Assembly (NCBI GenBank): GCA_937911325.1
Contig: CALDSD010000098.1
Coordinates: 1-64,000 of the forward strand
Direction: 5' to 3'
DNA: 64,000 nucleotides
From: an uncultured Neomegalonema sp.
Lineage (GTDB): Bacteria; Pseudomonadota; Alphaproteobacteria; Rhodobacterales; Rhodobacteraceae
The translations under genes were made by a program, and so were the position numbers. Below are positions 24,553-32,724 of the stretch, piece after piece. Below the pieces are notes generated by a model. It ran no database searches, was not told where the DNA came from, and saw only the letters and a list, made by a program, of their open reading frames with translations. Position 1 is the first letter of the stretch. Every line of letters begins with the position of its first letter.

Positions 24553-27183
24553 TTAGAACGCGGGCACCGTTTGCCGGCGGCGCTGCAGCAGGATCACGAG
24601 ACCCAACAGCAGGAAGGCCGGAATGTAGAAAACCTCTTTTGGCAAGCGTTCATTCGGAACCGAGACGGCGCTGATCTGCACAGGCGCATCGCCGTAGAAG
24701 TCGAACTCGCGTCCAAGACGCTCAAACGGCGTTCCGAAGAGCGGCTCGTCGAGTTTGGCGACGCCGTCCTCAACCAGAACGGAAAGCCCCTGAGACGCCA
24801 GCAGCGCTGCGCCGTCGCCCGCGCCGTCGGCCGGCAGTTCGATCATCGTTTCGCGCGTGCTGTCCGGGTCGTTGAAATCCGGGCCGGAGACTTGAACGCG
24901 CAGCAGCGACCCGTCGGCGGCCGATCCAAGGATCTCCTCGACCTCGGTTCCCGCACGCTCGATAAACGGCGGCGAGATCTGATCGAGCCAGAACCCCGGC
25001 CGGAACAGAGTGAAGGCGACGATCAGCAGCATGATCGTCTCGTAAAAGCGACTGCGGGTGAAGAAGTACCCTTGCGTCGCGGCGGCGAAAACCAGCATCG
25101 CCACCACGGCCACAAGAAACACGATGATCGCCTCCACAAAGGTCACGTCGATCAGCAACAGCTCTGTGTTGAAGATGAACATGAAGGGCAGCAGCGCCGT
25201 CCGGATATCGTAGGTGAAGCCCTGAATGCCCGTCTTGATCGGATCGCCTCGACTGATCGCCGCCGCGGCGAAGGCCGCGAGCCCGACGGGCGGCGTGTCG
25301 TCGGCCAGGATGCCGAAGTAGAAGACGAACAGGTGCACGGCGATCAACGGCACCACCAGACCGTTCGCCGCGCCGAGCGAGACGATGACCGGCGCCATCA
25401 GCGAGCTGACCACGATGTAGTTCGCGGTCGTGGGCAAGCCCATGCCGAGGATCAGGCTCATGACGGCGACCAGGATCAGCATCGCCATCAGACTGCCGCC
25501 CGACAGCCACTCGACGAACTCGCCGATCACCTGGTGCGCGCCGGTGAGCGAGATCGTCCCGATGATGATGCCGGCGGCGCCGGTCGCGACGGCGATGCCG
25601 ATCATGTTCCGCGCGCCGGCGATCATGCCGTCGATCCATTCGCTCACGCCCCGTTTGAAGGCGCCGGCAAAGTCGGTCTGTCCGCGCATCATCGCCTTCA
25701 GCGGATGTTGGGTGAGCGCGACGATGATCATTGCGATGGTCGCCCAGAACGCTGACAAGGCCGGCGACAACCGTTCGATGATGATGCACCAGATCAGCAG
25801 AACGATCGGCAGGATGTAGTAATATCCCGCGCGCGCTGTTTCGCCGACGGGCGGCAGTTCGGTGATCGGCGCGTCCGGATCATCGACCTCAAGATCGGGG
25901 ATGCCTGCGGCATACCAGAGCAGCAGCAGGTACCCGGCCGCCATCACCAGCACGGCCGCCGTGAAGCCAAAGCCGGGCAGCGCCGTCTTGATCCAGCCAA
26001 ACCCGAAATAGATGATCGCCGAAAGCAACGCCAAGCCGCCGAAGCCGATCAGGAAGCCTGTGAGTTTCTGCAGCAGCGTACGGGCCGTAGTGCGCTTCGG
26101 CAGGCCCTGCAACCCGAGCTTCAGGGCCTCCAGGTGCACGATGTAGACCAGCGCGATGTAGCTCACCAGCGCGGGCACAAGCGCGTGTTTGAGAATGTCG
26201 GTGTAACTGACGCCAGTGAACTCGGCGATCAGGAAGGCCGCCGCGCCCATCACCGGCGGCGTAAGCTGTCCGTCCGTCGAGGAGGCGACCTCGACCGCGC
26301 CGGCGTTCTCGGCGCTGAAGCCCGTGCGCTTCATCAACGGGTTCGTGAAGGTTCCGGTCGTCACGGTGTTGGCGATCGAGGACCCGGAATAGAGCCCGCT
26401 CATCGCCGAAGCCACGACCGAGGCTTTCGCCGGCCCGCCGCGCAGATGGCCAAGCAGGGCGAAGGCGATCTTGATGAAATAGTTGCCTGCGCCGGCTTTC
26501 TCGAGGATCGAGCCGAACAGCACGAACAGGAAGATCAAGGAGGCCGAGACGCCGAGCGCGACGCCGAACACGCCCTCGTTCTGCATCCAGAAGTGCCACA
26601 TGGCCTTGCCATATGAGGCGCCTTTCCACTGGATCGCATCCGGCAGCCATTGGGCGTCGCCGCCAAAAACGTAGAGCATGAAGACGCTGGCGACGATCAA
26701 CAGAGGCAGGCCCAGCGCCCGGAACACCGCAATGGCGAGCACGATCATCCCGACTGTCGAGATGATCAGATCATTGGTGGTGGGGAGGCCTGCGCGAATC
26801 GCGATCTCGTTGCGCAGCACGACCGTGTACATGCAGACGACGATGCCGAGACCGGCGAGCAGCCAGTCATACCAGGGGATGCTCCGCCTCGGACTGCTGC
26901 GCAGCAATGGGAAGGCCAGCGCCGCCAAACAGAGCGCAAAGGCCAGGTGGATCAGCCGCGCGTCCGAGTTGGTGACGATCAGCCGAAGACCGGTGACCTC
27001 GGTCAGCCAAAAGGGCAGGTTCGATGCGATGTAGAGCTGGAAACAGGCCCAGATGAACGCGATTGTCGGGATCAGGTTTCGCAGCGCGCCTTCGGGATTG
27101 CGGGCGCCGGTGTCCACCGCGGCGACCATGTCATCCACATTCCCAGCGCTCATTTCTTTGTCCGCCGGACGCGTATCGGTCAT
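24553..27183 (-). CDS. TRAP transporter fused small/large permease (TAXI type, DctQM fusion) with DUF3394-like tail
   Basis: An 876-residue integral membrane protein that fuses the four-helix small permease (about residues 40-190) to the twelve-helix large permease (about 200-700). The large-permease signatures are clear: SGLYSGSSIANTVTTGTFT, SSTDGQLTPPVMGAAAFLIA, and ILGMGLPTTANYIVVSSLMA. A soluble segment of about 110 residues followed by a final helix (LPKEVFYIPAFLLLG) at the C-terminus corresponds to the DUF3394 tail seen in this subfamily. The ATG at 27183 with AAAGGGG upstream is preferred over a frame start at 27225. It works with the TAXI binding protein at 29132-30109 to import a carboxylate or sulfonate using a sodium gradient. 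Confidence 0.9.
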   Translation of the reverse strand: MTDTRPADKEMSAGNVDDMVAAVDTGARNPEGALRNLIPTIAFIWACFQLYIASNLPFWLTEVTGLRLIVTNSDARLIHLAFALCLAALAFPLLRSSPRRSIPWYDWLLAGLGIVVCMYTVVLRNEIAIRAGLPTTNDLIISTVGMIVLAIAVFRALGLPLLIVASVFMLYVFGGDAQWLPDAIQWKGASYGKAMWHFWMQNEGVFGVALGVSASLIFLFVLFGSILEKAGAGNYFIKIAFALLGHLRGGPAKASVVASAMSGLYSGSSIANTVTTGTFTNPLMKRTGFSAENAGAVEVASSTDGQLTPPVMGAAAFLIAEFTGVSYTDILKHALVPALVSYIALVYIVHLEALKLGLQGLPKRTTARTLLQKLTGFLIGFGGLALLSAIIYFGFGWIKTALPGFGFTAAVLVMAAGYLLLLWYAAGIPDLEVDDPDAPITELPPVGETARAGYYYILPIVLLIWCIIIERLSPALSAFWATIAMIIVALTQHPLKAMMRGQTDFAGAFKRGVSEWIDGMIAGARNMIGIAVATGAAGIIIGTISLTGAHQVIGEFVEWLSGGSLMAMLILVAVMSLILGMGLPTTANYIVVSSLMAPVIVSLGAANGLVVPLIAVHLFVFYFGILADDTPPVGLAAFAAAAISRGDPIKTGIQGFTYDIRTALLPFMFIFNTELLLIDVTFVEAIIVFLVAVVAMLVFAAATQGYFFTRSRFYETIMLLIVAFTLFRPGFWLDQISPPFIERAGTEVEEILGSAADGSLLRVQVSGPDFNDPDSTRETMIELPADGAGDGAALLASQGLSVLVEDGVAKLDEPLFGTPFERLGREFDFYGDAPVQISAVSVPNERLPKEVFYIPAFLLLGLVILLQRRRQTVPAF

Positions 27184-27260
27184 GGTCAGCCCCTTTGCCC
27201 ACACCTTAAGTCGAGAAACCGTCACACATCGATTTCAGGATTTCGAGCGGTTTTTCAGAT

Positions 27261-28289
27261 TTACGCCTGCAGCACCGTCTCCAGCGCGTTTCCGTAAGCG
27301 AAGACCGCCGGCGATCCGCCGGTGTGCAGGAACAACACCCGTTTGCCAGGCCCCAATTCGCGCGCCAACTTCAACGCGCCGGCCATGCATTTGCCGGAGT
27401 AGACCGGGTCGAGGATCAGGGCCTCAGAGCGCGCGCCTGCGCGAATCGCCGCCTCGGTTGCTGGATTGAGTTGGCCGTAACCAGGCGCGAGGAACTGATC
27501 GTCGATCACGACATCCTCCGGCGGCACAGGGTTGGCGACGCCCAGCAGCTGCGCGATCTCCTGACAGCGCTTTTCAAGGCGCGGTTTTTGCTGATCAGCG
27601 CCACGGCGCACGCAGAAGCCTGTGACCGGGGTCGCGCACCCCAAAGCGCGCAAGCCAAACAAGAACCCGCCATGGGTCGCGCCGCTGCCCGACGGAACGG
27701 CGAAGTGGTCAATCTCCAGACTGGCCGCCTTCAACTGCTCCAGCAATTCACGGGCGCATTCGACATACCCAAGCGCCCCTAGCGGCGGATGCCCGGGCGC
27801 GAGATGGATCACGTATGGCGTGCGGCCCGCGCTGCGCAGATCGTCTGCGATCGCCTCGAGATTGGCGTCCGCGCCCGCTTCGTCTTCGCCGGTGGGGTAG
27901 GAATGCAGTTTGGCGCCCAGCAGACGTTCCACAAGCACGTTGCCGGAGGCGCGATAAAGCGGGCCCTCCCTGGCGACCCGTTCCTCTTGCCGTCTATTGC
28001 ACGCCATGCCGAGCTTGGCGGCGAATGCCGCGGCGAGCCGACAGAAGTTCGATTGCACGGCTCCAGTGATGAGGATTGTGTCCGCGCCCTCGGCTTGCGC
28101 GGCGCCGACATAGTACTCGAGTTGGCGGACCTTGTTGCCGCCGAAGGCCAGCGGGTGCGCGTCGTCACGCTTGGCCCAGATCTCCGCGCCGGCGGTCGCG
28201 CGTGTCAGGTTCCCGAGCGGCTCCAGCAGGGTTGGGGCAGGCGAAAGCTCCGCCCTCGGCATCTGATCGAAACGTCCAAGCGGACCCAT
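27261..28289 (-). CDS. PLP-dependent D-cysteine desulfhydrase/ACC deaminase family lyase, L-cysteate sulfo-lyase (CuyA)-like
   Basis: A 342-residue fold-type II PLP enzyme. The cofactor lysine is K53 in FGGNKVRQLE and the phosphate-binding loop is PSGSGATHGG (about residues 194-203). The substrate-carboxylate motif that in D-cysteine desulfhydrase and ACC deaminase begins QSNH reads QSNF (F82), so the histidine is lost. Family members include D-cysteine desulfhydrase, ACC deaminase and L-cysteate sulfo-lyase CuyA. A TauE/SafE exporter gene lies 23 bp upstream, and TRAP components flank the pair, as expected for desulfonation with sulfite export. CuyA-like activity is my inference; D-cysteine or another beta-substituted amino acid are alternatives. 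Confidence 0.72.
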   Translation of the reverse strand: MGPLGRFDQMPRAELSPAPTLLEPLGNLTRATAGAEIWAKRDDAHPLAFGGNKVRQLEYYVGAAQAEGADTILITGAVQSNFCRLAAAFAAKLGMACNRRQEERVAREGPLYRASGNVLVERLLGAKLHSYPTGEDEAGADANLEAIADDLRSAGRTPYVIHLAPGHPPLGALGYVECARELLEQLKAASLEIDHFAVPSGSGATHGGFLFGLRALGCATPVTGFCVRRGADQQKPRLEKRCQEIAQLLGVANPVPPEDVVIDDQFLAPGYGQLNPATEAAIRAGARSEALILDPVYSGKCMAGALKLARELGPGKRVLFLHTGGSPAVFAYGNALETVLQA

Positions 28290-28312
28290 GGCCTCACTCC
28301 TTCAAGGTTCCT

Positions 28313-29059
28313 CTATGCGGCGAAAACGGATCGCATCGCGTCGATGATCAGGCTGACGGCGGTCGCCAGCAAGACGACCATCACCAAGCGCCGGAAAAAC
28401 AGCTCGGAGACATGTTTCACCGCGAACTGCCCGGCAAAGGCGCCGATCAAGGTGGCTGGAGCGTAGATCAACGTCCCCCAGAGTGGATCGGCGCTGAACT
28501 CCGTGGCCAGGGATTGCCCCACGAACACCAGCGGATACCCGACGACGAAGAAGGCCAGAACCGTCGCCCGGTTGCGGCTCTTCTCGATCCGGCGCGCCGC
28601 CATCCGCAGCGAGATCGGGGGTCCCAGCATCGACAATGCGCCCCCCAGCGCGCCTGCCAGTCCGCCCGCCATCCAGTCGCCGCGCGCGTCGGTCTTGATC
28701 GTTCCGCCTCGAGCGCCGCGGATCATCGCGATTGTCAGTCCGCCCACGACGACGCCGGCCACCAGCTTCAGAATGCTTGGGCTCGCCAGCGCGAACAGCG
28801 CGAGTCCGAATGGAAGGGCGATCAACGCTGCTGCGCCGAAACGTTTGAGCAGCGTCATGTCGGCGCGCCCCGCGACGCTCGGCGCCAGCACGAGCGCGAT
28901 CAGCAGGTTGAGCAGCGCTGTGATCTGCAGCGCGGACGCGTCGTTGAGCGCCATCAACAGCACCGGCCCGGCGACAAGCGCGAACCCGATGCCGGTCACG
29001 CCTTGCAGGAAAGCCGCGGCGGCCACCAGCAGCTGCACGAGGATTTCGATAAAGGTCAT
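28313..29059 (-). CDS. TauE/SafE-family anion (probably sulfite) exporter
   Basis: A 248-residue membrane protein with about eight helices and the two-fold repeat of TauE/SafE (DUF81): GVTGIGFALVAGPVLL in the first half and GGLAGALGGALSMLGPPISL in the second. The family exports sulfite or sulfoacetate during sulfonate degradation, though many members have other cargos. It is 23 bp upstream of the CuyA-like lyase gene and 72 bp downstream of the TAXI binding-protein gene, with a terminator-like hairpin in that gap. The neighbourhood supports sulfite as cargo. Confidence 0.82.
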   Translation of the reverse strand: MTFIEILVQLLVAAAAFLQGVTGIGFALVAGPVLLMALNDASALQITALLNLLIALVLAPSVAGRADMTLLKRFGAAALIALPFGLALFALASPSILKLVAGVVVGGLTIAMIRGARGGTIKTDARGDWMAGGLAGALGGALSMLGPPISLRMAARRIEKSRNRATVLAFFVVGYPLVFVGQSLATEFSADPLWGTLIYAPATLIGAFAGQFAVKHVSELFFRRLVMVVLLATAVSLIIDAMRSVFAA

Positions 29060-29081
29060 GCCGCTTGCGCGCCCGGAAATG

Positions 29082-29108
29082 AAAAAGCGGGACGCCGAAG
29101 CGCCCCGC
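29082..29108 (-). terminator. UUCG-loop intrinsic terminator after the TAXI binding-protein gene
   Basis: Read on the minus strand, GCGGGGCGC pairs with GCGTCCCGC (one G-U pair) around a TTCG tetraloop and is followed by TTTTTC. This is a textbook rho-independent terminator located 23 bp after the binding-protein stop, inside the operon. It would let the binding protein be made in excess over the downstream permease and enzymes by partial read-through. Confidence 0.8.
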
Positions 29109-29131
29109 CGGAAAGTTCAACGGCTCGGATC

Positions 29132-30109
29132 TTACATCCAACCGCGTTCTTTGTAGTACTTCTCGGCGCCCGGGTGCAGCGGCGCGGACAGCGAGTCAGA
29201 GATCATCTCTTCTTCCGTCAGGTTCGCAAAAGCCGGGTGCAGAGCCTTGAACTGATCGAAGTTGTCAAAGACCGCCTTCACGACCGTGTAGACGACTTCG
29301 TCCGGCACCTTCGCCGAGGTGACGAAAGTCGCGCCGACGCCAAACGTCGTGATGTCGGGGTTGTCGCCATACATGCCGGCCGGAATGGTCGCGGTCCGGT
29401 AGAACGAGTTGTCCGCAACCAGCTTCTCGATCTCTGCGCCTGTCGCATTGACCAGAACCGCGTCACAGGTCGCGAGCGATTCCTGCGTCAGCGCGGATGG
29501 GTGGCCCACCAGCCAGAAATAGGCGTCGATCTTGTCGTCACAAACCGCCTGACCGGTTTCAGCCGATTTCATTTCGGCGGCCAGTTTGAGGTCTGAGCGA
29601 TCCCAACCCAGCGCCGCCTCCATCACTTCCCAGGTGCCGCGCGTGCCCGAACCCGGGTTGCCGATGTTGACCCGCTTGCCTTTCAGGTCGGTGACGTTCG
29701 AGATCCCGGCGTCCGCACGGGCGATGATCGTGACCGGCTCCGGGTGTACCGAGAACACGGCGCGCAGATCTTCGAACTTGCCGGCGTCTTCGAATTTCGA
29801 AGTGCCGTTGAACGCGTGATACTGCCAGTCCGACTGCGCGACGCCGAACTCCAGGTCGCCTTCGCGGATCGTATTGATGTTGTAGATCGAACCGCCGGTC
29901 GACTCAGCCGAGCAGCGCAGGCCGTGTTCCTTGCGGTCCTTGTTCACCAGACGGCAGATTGCTCCGCCGGTCGGGTAGTACACGCCGGTCACGCCGCCGG
30001 TGCCGATCGAGAAGAACTGTTGTTCCGCTGAAACCGCGGTCGCGCCGAACATCAGGCCGGACGCCGCGGCCAGACCGATGGCCGAGCGCATCGTTAGTGA
30101 TCGAGTCAT
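29132..30109 (-). CDS. TAXI-family TRAP transporter solute-binding protein
   Basis: A 325-residue periplasmic binding protein. A signal peptide covers residues 1 to about 25 (cleavage near VSA-EQQ) and the TAXI signature FFSIGTGGVTGVYYPTGGAI follows at once. RVNIGNPGSGTRGTWEVMEA is the conserved ligand-domain segment. I start at the ATG at 30109, after GGGAG, which gives the best signal peptide. It is the first gene of the operon with the fused TRAP permease three genes downstream. Ligands of TAXI proteins are mostly unknown; glutamate-like and sulfonate-like ligands are plausible. Confidence 0.92.
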   Translation of the reverse strand: MTRSLTMRSAIGLAAASGLMFGATAVSAEQQFFSIGTGGVTGVYYPTGGAICRLVNKDRKEHGLRCSAESTGGSIYNINTIREGDLEFGVAQSDWQYHAFNGTSKFEDAGKFEDLRAVFSVHPEPVTIIARADAGISNVTDLKGKRVNIGNPGSGTRGTWEVMEAALGWDRSDLKLAAEMKSAETGQAVCDDKIDAYFWLVGHPSALTQESLATCDAVLVNATGAEIEKLVADNSFYRTATIPAGMYGDNPDITTFGVGATFVTSAKVPDEVVYTVVKAVFDNFDQFKALHPAFANLTEEEMISDSLSAPLHPGAEKYYKERGWM

Positions 30110-30206
30110 TCGTGTCGTCTCCCACAAATATTTTCAGAAGGGCTTCGCGCCCCTCCTGCGAACATCCAATGACACACGGTAAGCCTTTGTCTAGAGGGAC
30201 TTCGAA

Positions 30207-30704
30207 CTAAAGCGAGCGCTTGCGCTCGGCTTCGTCTTCAAGAGGGAGCTTGAAACCTTCATGACTCGCCGAAAAGCCGAGGCGTTCGTAGAAACGGTGG
30301 GCGTCTTTACGGGATTTATCCGACGTCAACTGAACAATTGAGCACCCGCGTTCGCGACAGCGCGCGATCGCCCATTGAAAAAGCGTCTCGCCAAGCCCGG
30401 CGCCTCTCTGGTCAGCCCGAATTCGAACGGCCTCGATCTGTCCCCGAAGCGCTCCGCGGCGCGAGAGGCCGGCCACAACCGTCACCTGGCAAGTCGCGAC
30501 GATCTCGTTGTCCAACTCGCCGACAGCCAACAGTTGGTTCGGGTCGGAGGCGATCGCTGTGAACGCCGCGACATAGCTCTCGTCCAGAGGCTCGGCGGTG
30601 TTTTCGCGGTTCTGGCCGAGAACGTCCTCCGCCAGCAGCGCCACAATCGCGGCGAGATCCTCTCGCCTGGCGCGACGAAACCTGCATTCGCTCACCACCG
30701 CCAT
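30207..30704 (-). CDS. GNAT-family N-acetyltransferase
   Basis: A 165-residue acetyltransferase with a standard GNAT fold: the acetyl-CoA loop QRGAGLGETL (motif A) near residue 100 and the C-terminal motif B region DAHRFYERLGFSASHEGFKL. The start at 30704 has GAGAGG upstream. It is 97 bp upstream of the TAXI operon on the same strand, so it may be separately transcribed. The substrate is unknown; the arrangement resembles the small acetyltransferases acting on amino-group metabolites. Confidence 0.88.
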   Translation of the reverse strand: MAVVSECRFRRARREDLAAIVALLAEDVLGQNRENTAEPLDESYVAAFTAIASDPNQLLAVGELDNEIVATCQVTVVAGLSRRGALRGQIEAVRIRADQRGAGLGETLFQWAIARCRERGCSIVQLTSDKSRKDAHRFYERLGFSASHEGFKLPLEDEAERKRSL

Positions 30705-30863
30705 TGACCTCTCTGACCTTGCGCCACCCTATGCGCCGACAAAACCGACAGTGGTCGCGCCTCGTCTGTTCGCTTAACCGCCTTGAGCGCTTGCGCCCAC
30801 CGTCAGACACGTTACGCATACGCCTGAACAGGTTGGAGCGGACGTTTTCCAAGAGGGTGGGCG

Positions 30864-31613
30864 ATGGAAGGGTTTTTGGCCATAGGGTTTCTGGTCGGCA
30901 TGAGCCACGCGCTTGAGGCGGACCACGTCGCCGCGGTTGGGGCCATGGCGGCGGATCCGAAAGCTGGTCGCGGGCGGCGCAATCTGGTTCTGCGCGGCGC
31001 GGTGTGGGGGCTCGGGCACACGATCACGCTTTTTGCGCTTTGCACGCTCGTAATCCTGTTTGGCGTCGCGCTGACAGACGCGACGTCGGCAGCGCTAGAG
31101 TTCGGCGTCGGCGTCATGCTGGTGCTGCTTGGAATTGACGTCCTGCGCCGCATGCGCCGGGCGCGCGTGCACTTCCACATGCACGACCATGGCGATGGCA
31201 AACCGCATATTCACGCGCACAGCCATCACGGCGCGACGCAACCCCATTCATCCGATCAGCATGACCACGAACATCTCAGCGGGTTTCCAGTTCGTGCGCT
31301 GCTCGTGGGCCTCGTGCACGGCGCCGCAGGCTCGGCCGGCTTGCTCGCGCTCGCGGTCGCGGCCACCCAAGATCCCCTTGTCGCAGTCGGCTACGTCGGG
31401 GTTTTTGGCGTTGGCTCGATCGCCGGCATGGCGGCGCTGAGCTTCGTCGCCGCTTGGCCGCTCGGATGGGCGGAACGCGGCGCGAAATGGCTGCATGGCG
31501 CCTTGACCGTCGCCGTCGCCGCGCTTGCGATCACGATCGGAGTCGGCGTGATGCTCGAGACTGGCGCTCTTGCGAGCGACCTGCTTCCTCAGCTGCCATG
31601 GATTGCAGACTGA
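30864..31613 (+). CDS. Nickel/cobalt transporter-like membrane protein with His-rich loop
   Basis: A 249-residue membrane protein with about six helices. The first helix holds H15-x4-D20-H21 (SHALEADHV), which is exactly the HX4DH signature of NiCoT nickel/cobalt transporters, and GLGHTITLFAL is the second signature region. A cytoplasmic or periplasmic loop at about residues 102-138 carries more than a dozen histidines and would bind divalent metal. It resembles UreH/HupE-like small transporters more than full-length NixA. No urease, hydrogenase or cobalamin genes are close, so Ni2+ versus Co2+ cannot be decided. The ATG follows GAGGG. Confidence 0.82.
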   Translation: MEGFLAIGFLVGMSHALEADHVAAVGAMAADPKAGRGRRNLVLRGAVWGLGHTITLFALCTLVILFGVALTDATSAALEFGVGVMLVLLGIDVLRRMRRARVHFHMHDHGDGKPHIHAHSHHGATQPHSSDQHDHEHLSGFPVRALLVGLVHGAAGSAGLLALAVAATQDPLVAVGYVGVFGVGSIAGMAALSFVAAWPLGWAERGAKWLHGALTVAVAALAITIGVGVMLETGALASDLLPQLPWIAD

Positions 31614-31616
31614 GGA

Positions 31617-31658
31617 TTGGCGCCATCCGATACCTGTTTGGCGCCATCCGATATCTTT
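31617..31658. repeat. Two tandem 21-bp repeats
   Basis: TTGGCGCCATCCGATA occurs at 31617-31632 and again at 31638-31653, within units of exactly 21 bp, between convergent genes. Each unit contains the palindrome GGCGCC. The 21-bp period equals two helical turns, so both copies face the same side of the DNA. Confidence 0.7.
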
Positions 31659-31702
31659 GAAGAACCGAGCGCACCGAGGACACTTTGCGTCCGGTTGCTT
31701 TC

Positions 31703-32179
31703 TTATTGCCCGTTCACCAAGCCGCCACAGTTCCATTCGGTGTCGTCTAGCAAGCAGAACGACGCCTCTGTGAAAGTGATCGTAAAGTCTTTACTGCAGT
31801 TGGGGACATTGTCGAGGCCGCTGTCATCTAATGGACCATCGGAGGCGACGAATTCCCCGTAAAACTTGTTATACCTGTTGCCCATGTAGAGGTATTTGCC
31901 CTTTTTGCCCGTCGTCGGGTGCCTCACATAGACAATTGGGAAAGTCTTTCCCCAGTCATACTGATATGTGTACGAGGTCCCGGCGTCGACCCAAGCTTTT
32001 TTACACGCCTTCAAGATGCCTTCTTCGATGCCAAGGCAGCCGGTGGCTTCGTATATCAGCCAGAGGTGCGTCGTCGTGTTGTTATGGAAGGTGACCTTGT
32101 AACAGGCGGCCGCCGACGTGACGGTCGCCGCCGTCAAGGCCAGCGCGGCGGTCGTCGTCCTGAGAAATTTAGCAACCAT
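31703..32179 (-). CDS. Small secreted protein, paralogue A of a tandem pair
   Basis: A 158-residue exported protein of unknown function. The signal peptide (MVAKFLRTTTAALALTAATV, cleavage near SAAA-CYK) is followed by a beta-rich region, CYKVTFHNNTTTHLWLIY, that resembles small domains binding the cell surface. Six cysteines of the mature protein (C1 onward) could form disulfides. I start at the ATG at 32179 because it follows GGAGACG and gives a proper signal peptide. The gene overlaps the stop of the upstream gene by 11 bases, and the two proteins share the ACY-x-V start, GC motif, a central Tyr/Trp segment and a C-terminal Cys-Cys pattern, showing an old tandem duplication. Confidence 0.72.
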   Translation of the reverse strand: MVAKFLRTTTAALALTAATVTSAAACYKVTFHNNTTTHLWLIYEATGCLGIEEGILKACKKAWVDAGTSYTYQYDWGKTFPIVYVRHPTTGKKGKYLYMGNRYNKFYGEFVASDGPLDDSGLDNVPNCSKDFTITFTEASFCLLDDTEWNCGGLVNGQ

Positions 32180-32633
32180 TTGGCACGTCTCCGCAATAGT
32201 CGTCTCGATGGTAGTAAAGCGTGTAGACGCCGCCGCATCCTGCTGGATTTGTCTGAGCGACGCGGTGGCCTTCTTCGCTGAATTGGAAGCCCTCGTTCGC
32301 CACGTAGATATACTCGGCGATGACCTCTTCATTCGGCGTCAGGATTGCGATGATGGGTGCGAGAATGCCCCATTTGTATCCATAGGATGAGAGCTCGAGG
32401 CTCTCGAAGTCGTCATCCCAACCGCACACGTTTGGTATGTCGAAATGGATCCGACCGCAGCCGAAGCCGCGCCAGAGAACCTTCAACGGCGTGTGCGAAT
32501 AATTGACGAGGCGCACTTCGTAACAGGCGGCCGCGGGAGAGGCGATCGCCGTCGCCATGATGAAGGCGATCATTGCGGTTTTAAGCGGCTTTATCGTCAA
32601 AACGCCTGTCTCTCTTTCTGGAAGGGATCTCAT
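32169..32633 (-). CDS. Small secreted protein, paralogue B of a tandem pair
   Basis: A protein of up to 154 residues with a signal peptide (KTAMIAFIMATAIASPAAA before CYEV) and then CYEVRLVNYSHTPLKVLW, clearly related to the downstream gene's CYKVTFHNN segment. The central region SSYGYKWGILAPIIAIL matches TYQYDWGKTFPIVYV in the paralogue, and the end has CGGVYTLYYHRDDYC. The start is uncertain: ATG at 32633 gives a long polar leader, whereas a TTG about ten residues before MIAF would leave a compact signal peptide MTIKPLKTAM. No function is recognised. The pair is probably translated together. Confidence 0.68.
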   Translation of the reverse strand: MRSLPERETGVLTIKPLKTAMIAFIMATAIASPAAACYEVRLVNYSHTPLKVLWRGFGCGRIHFDIPNVCGWDDDFESLELSSYGYKWGILAPIIAILTPNEEVIAEYIYVANEGFQFSEEGHRVAQTNPAGCGGVYTLYYHRDDYCGDVPNGC

Positions 32634-32724
32634 TCGTAGTCGGCGTCGCCGCATCCACGCTGGATCGCCTCTTGAGGGAATTGAGCTGGTGACGCGCCCA
32701 TTCAGCGCGGCGGATGTGTCCCGC

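Noticed and set aside
28076-29596. 506-codon plus-strand frame across the lyase, exporter and TAXI genes
   Set aside because: Antisense to three well-supported genes; it reads through their boundaries, which a real gene would not.
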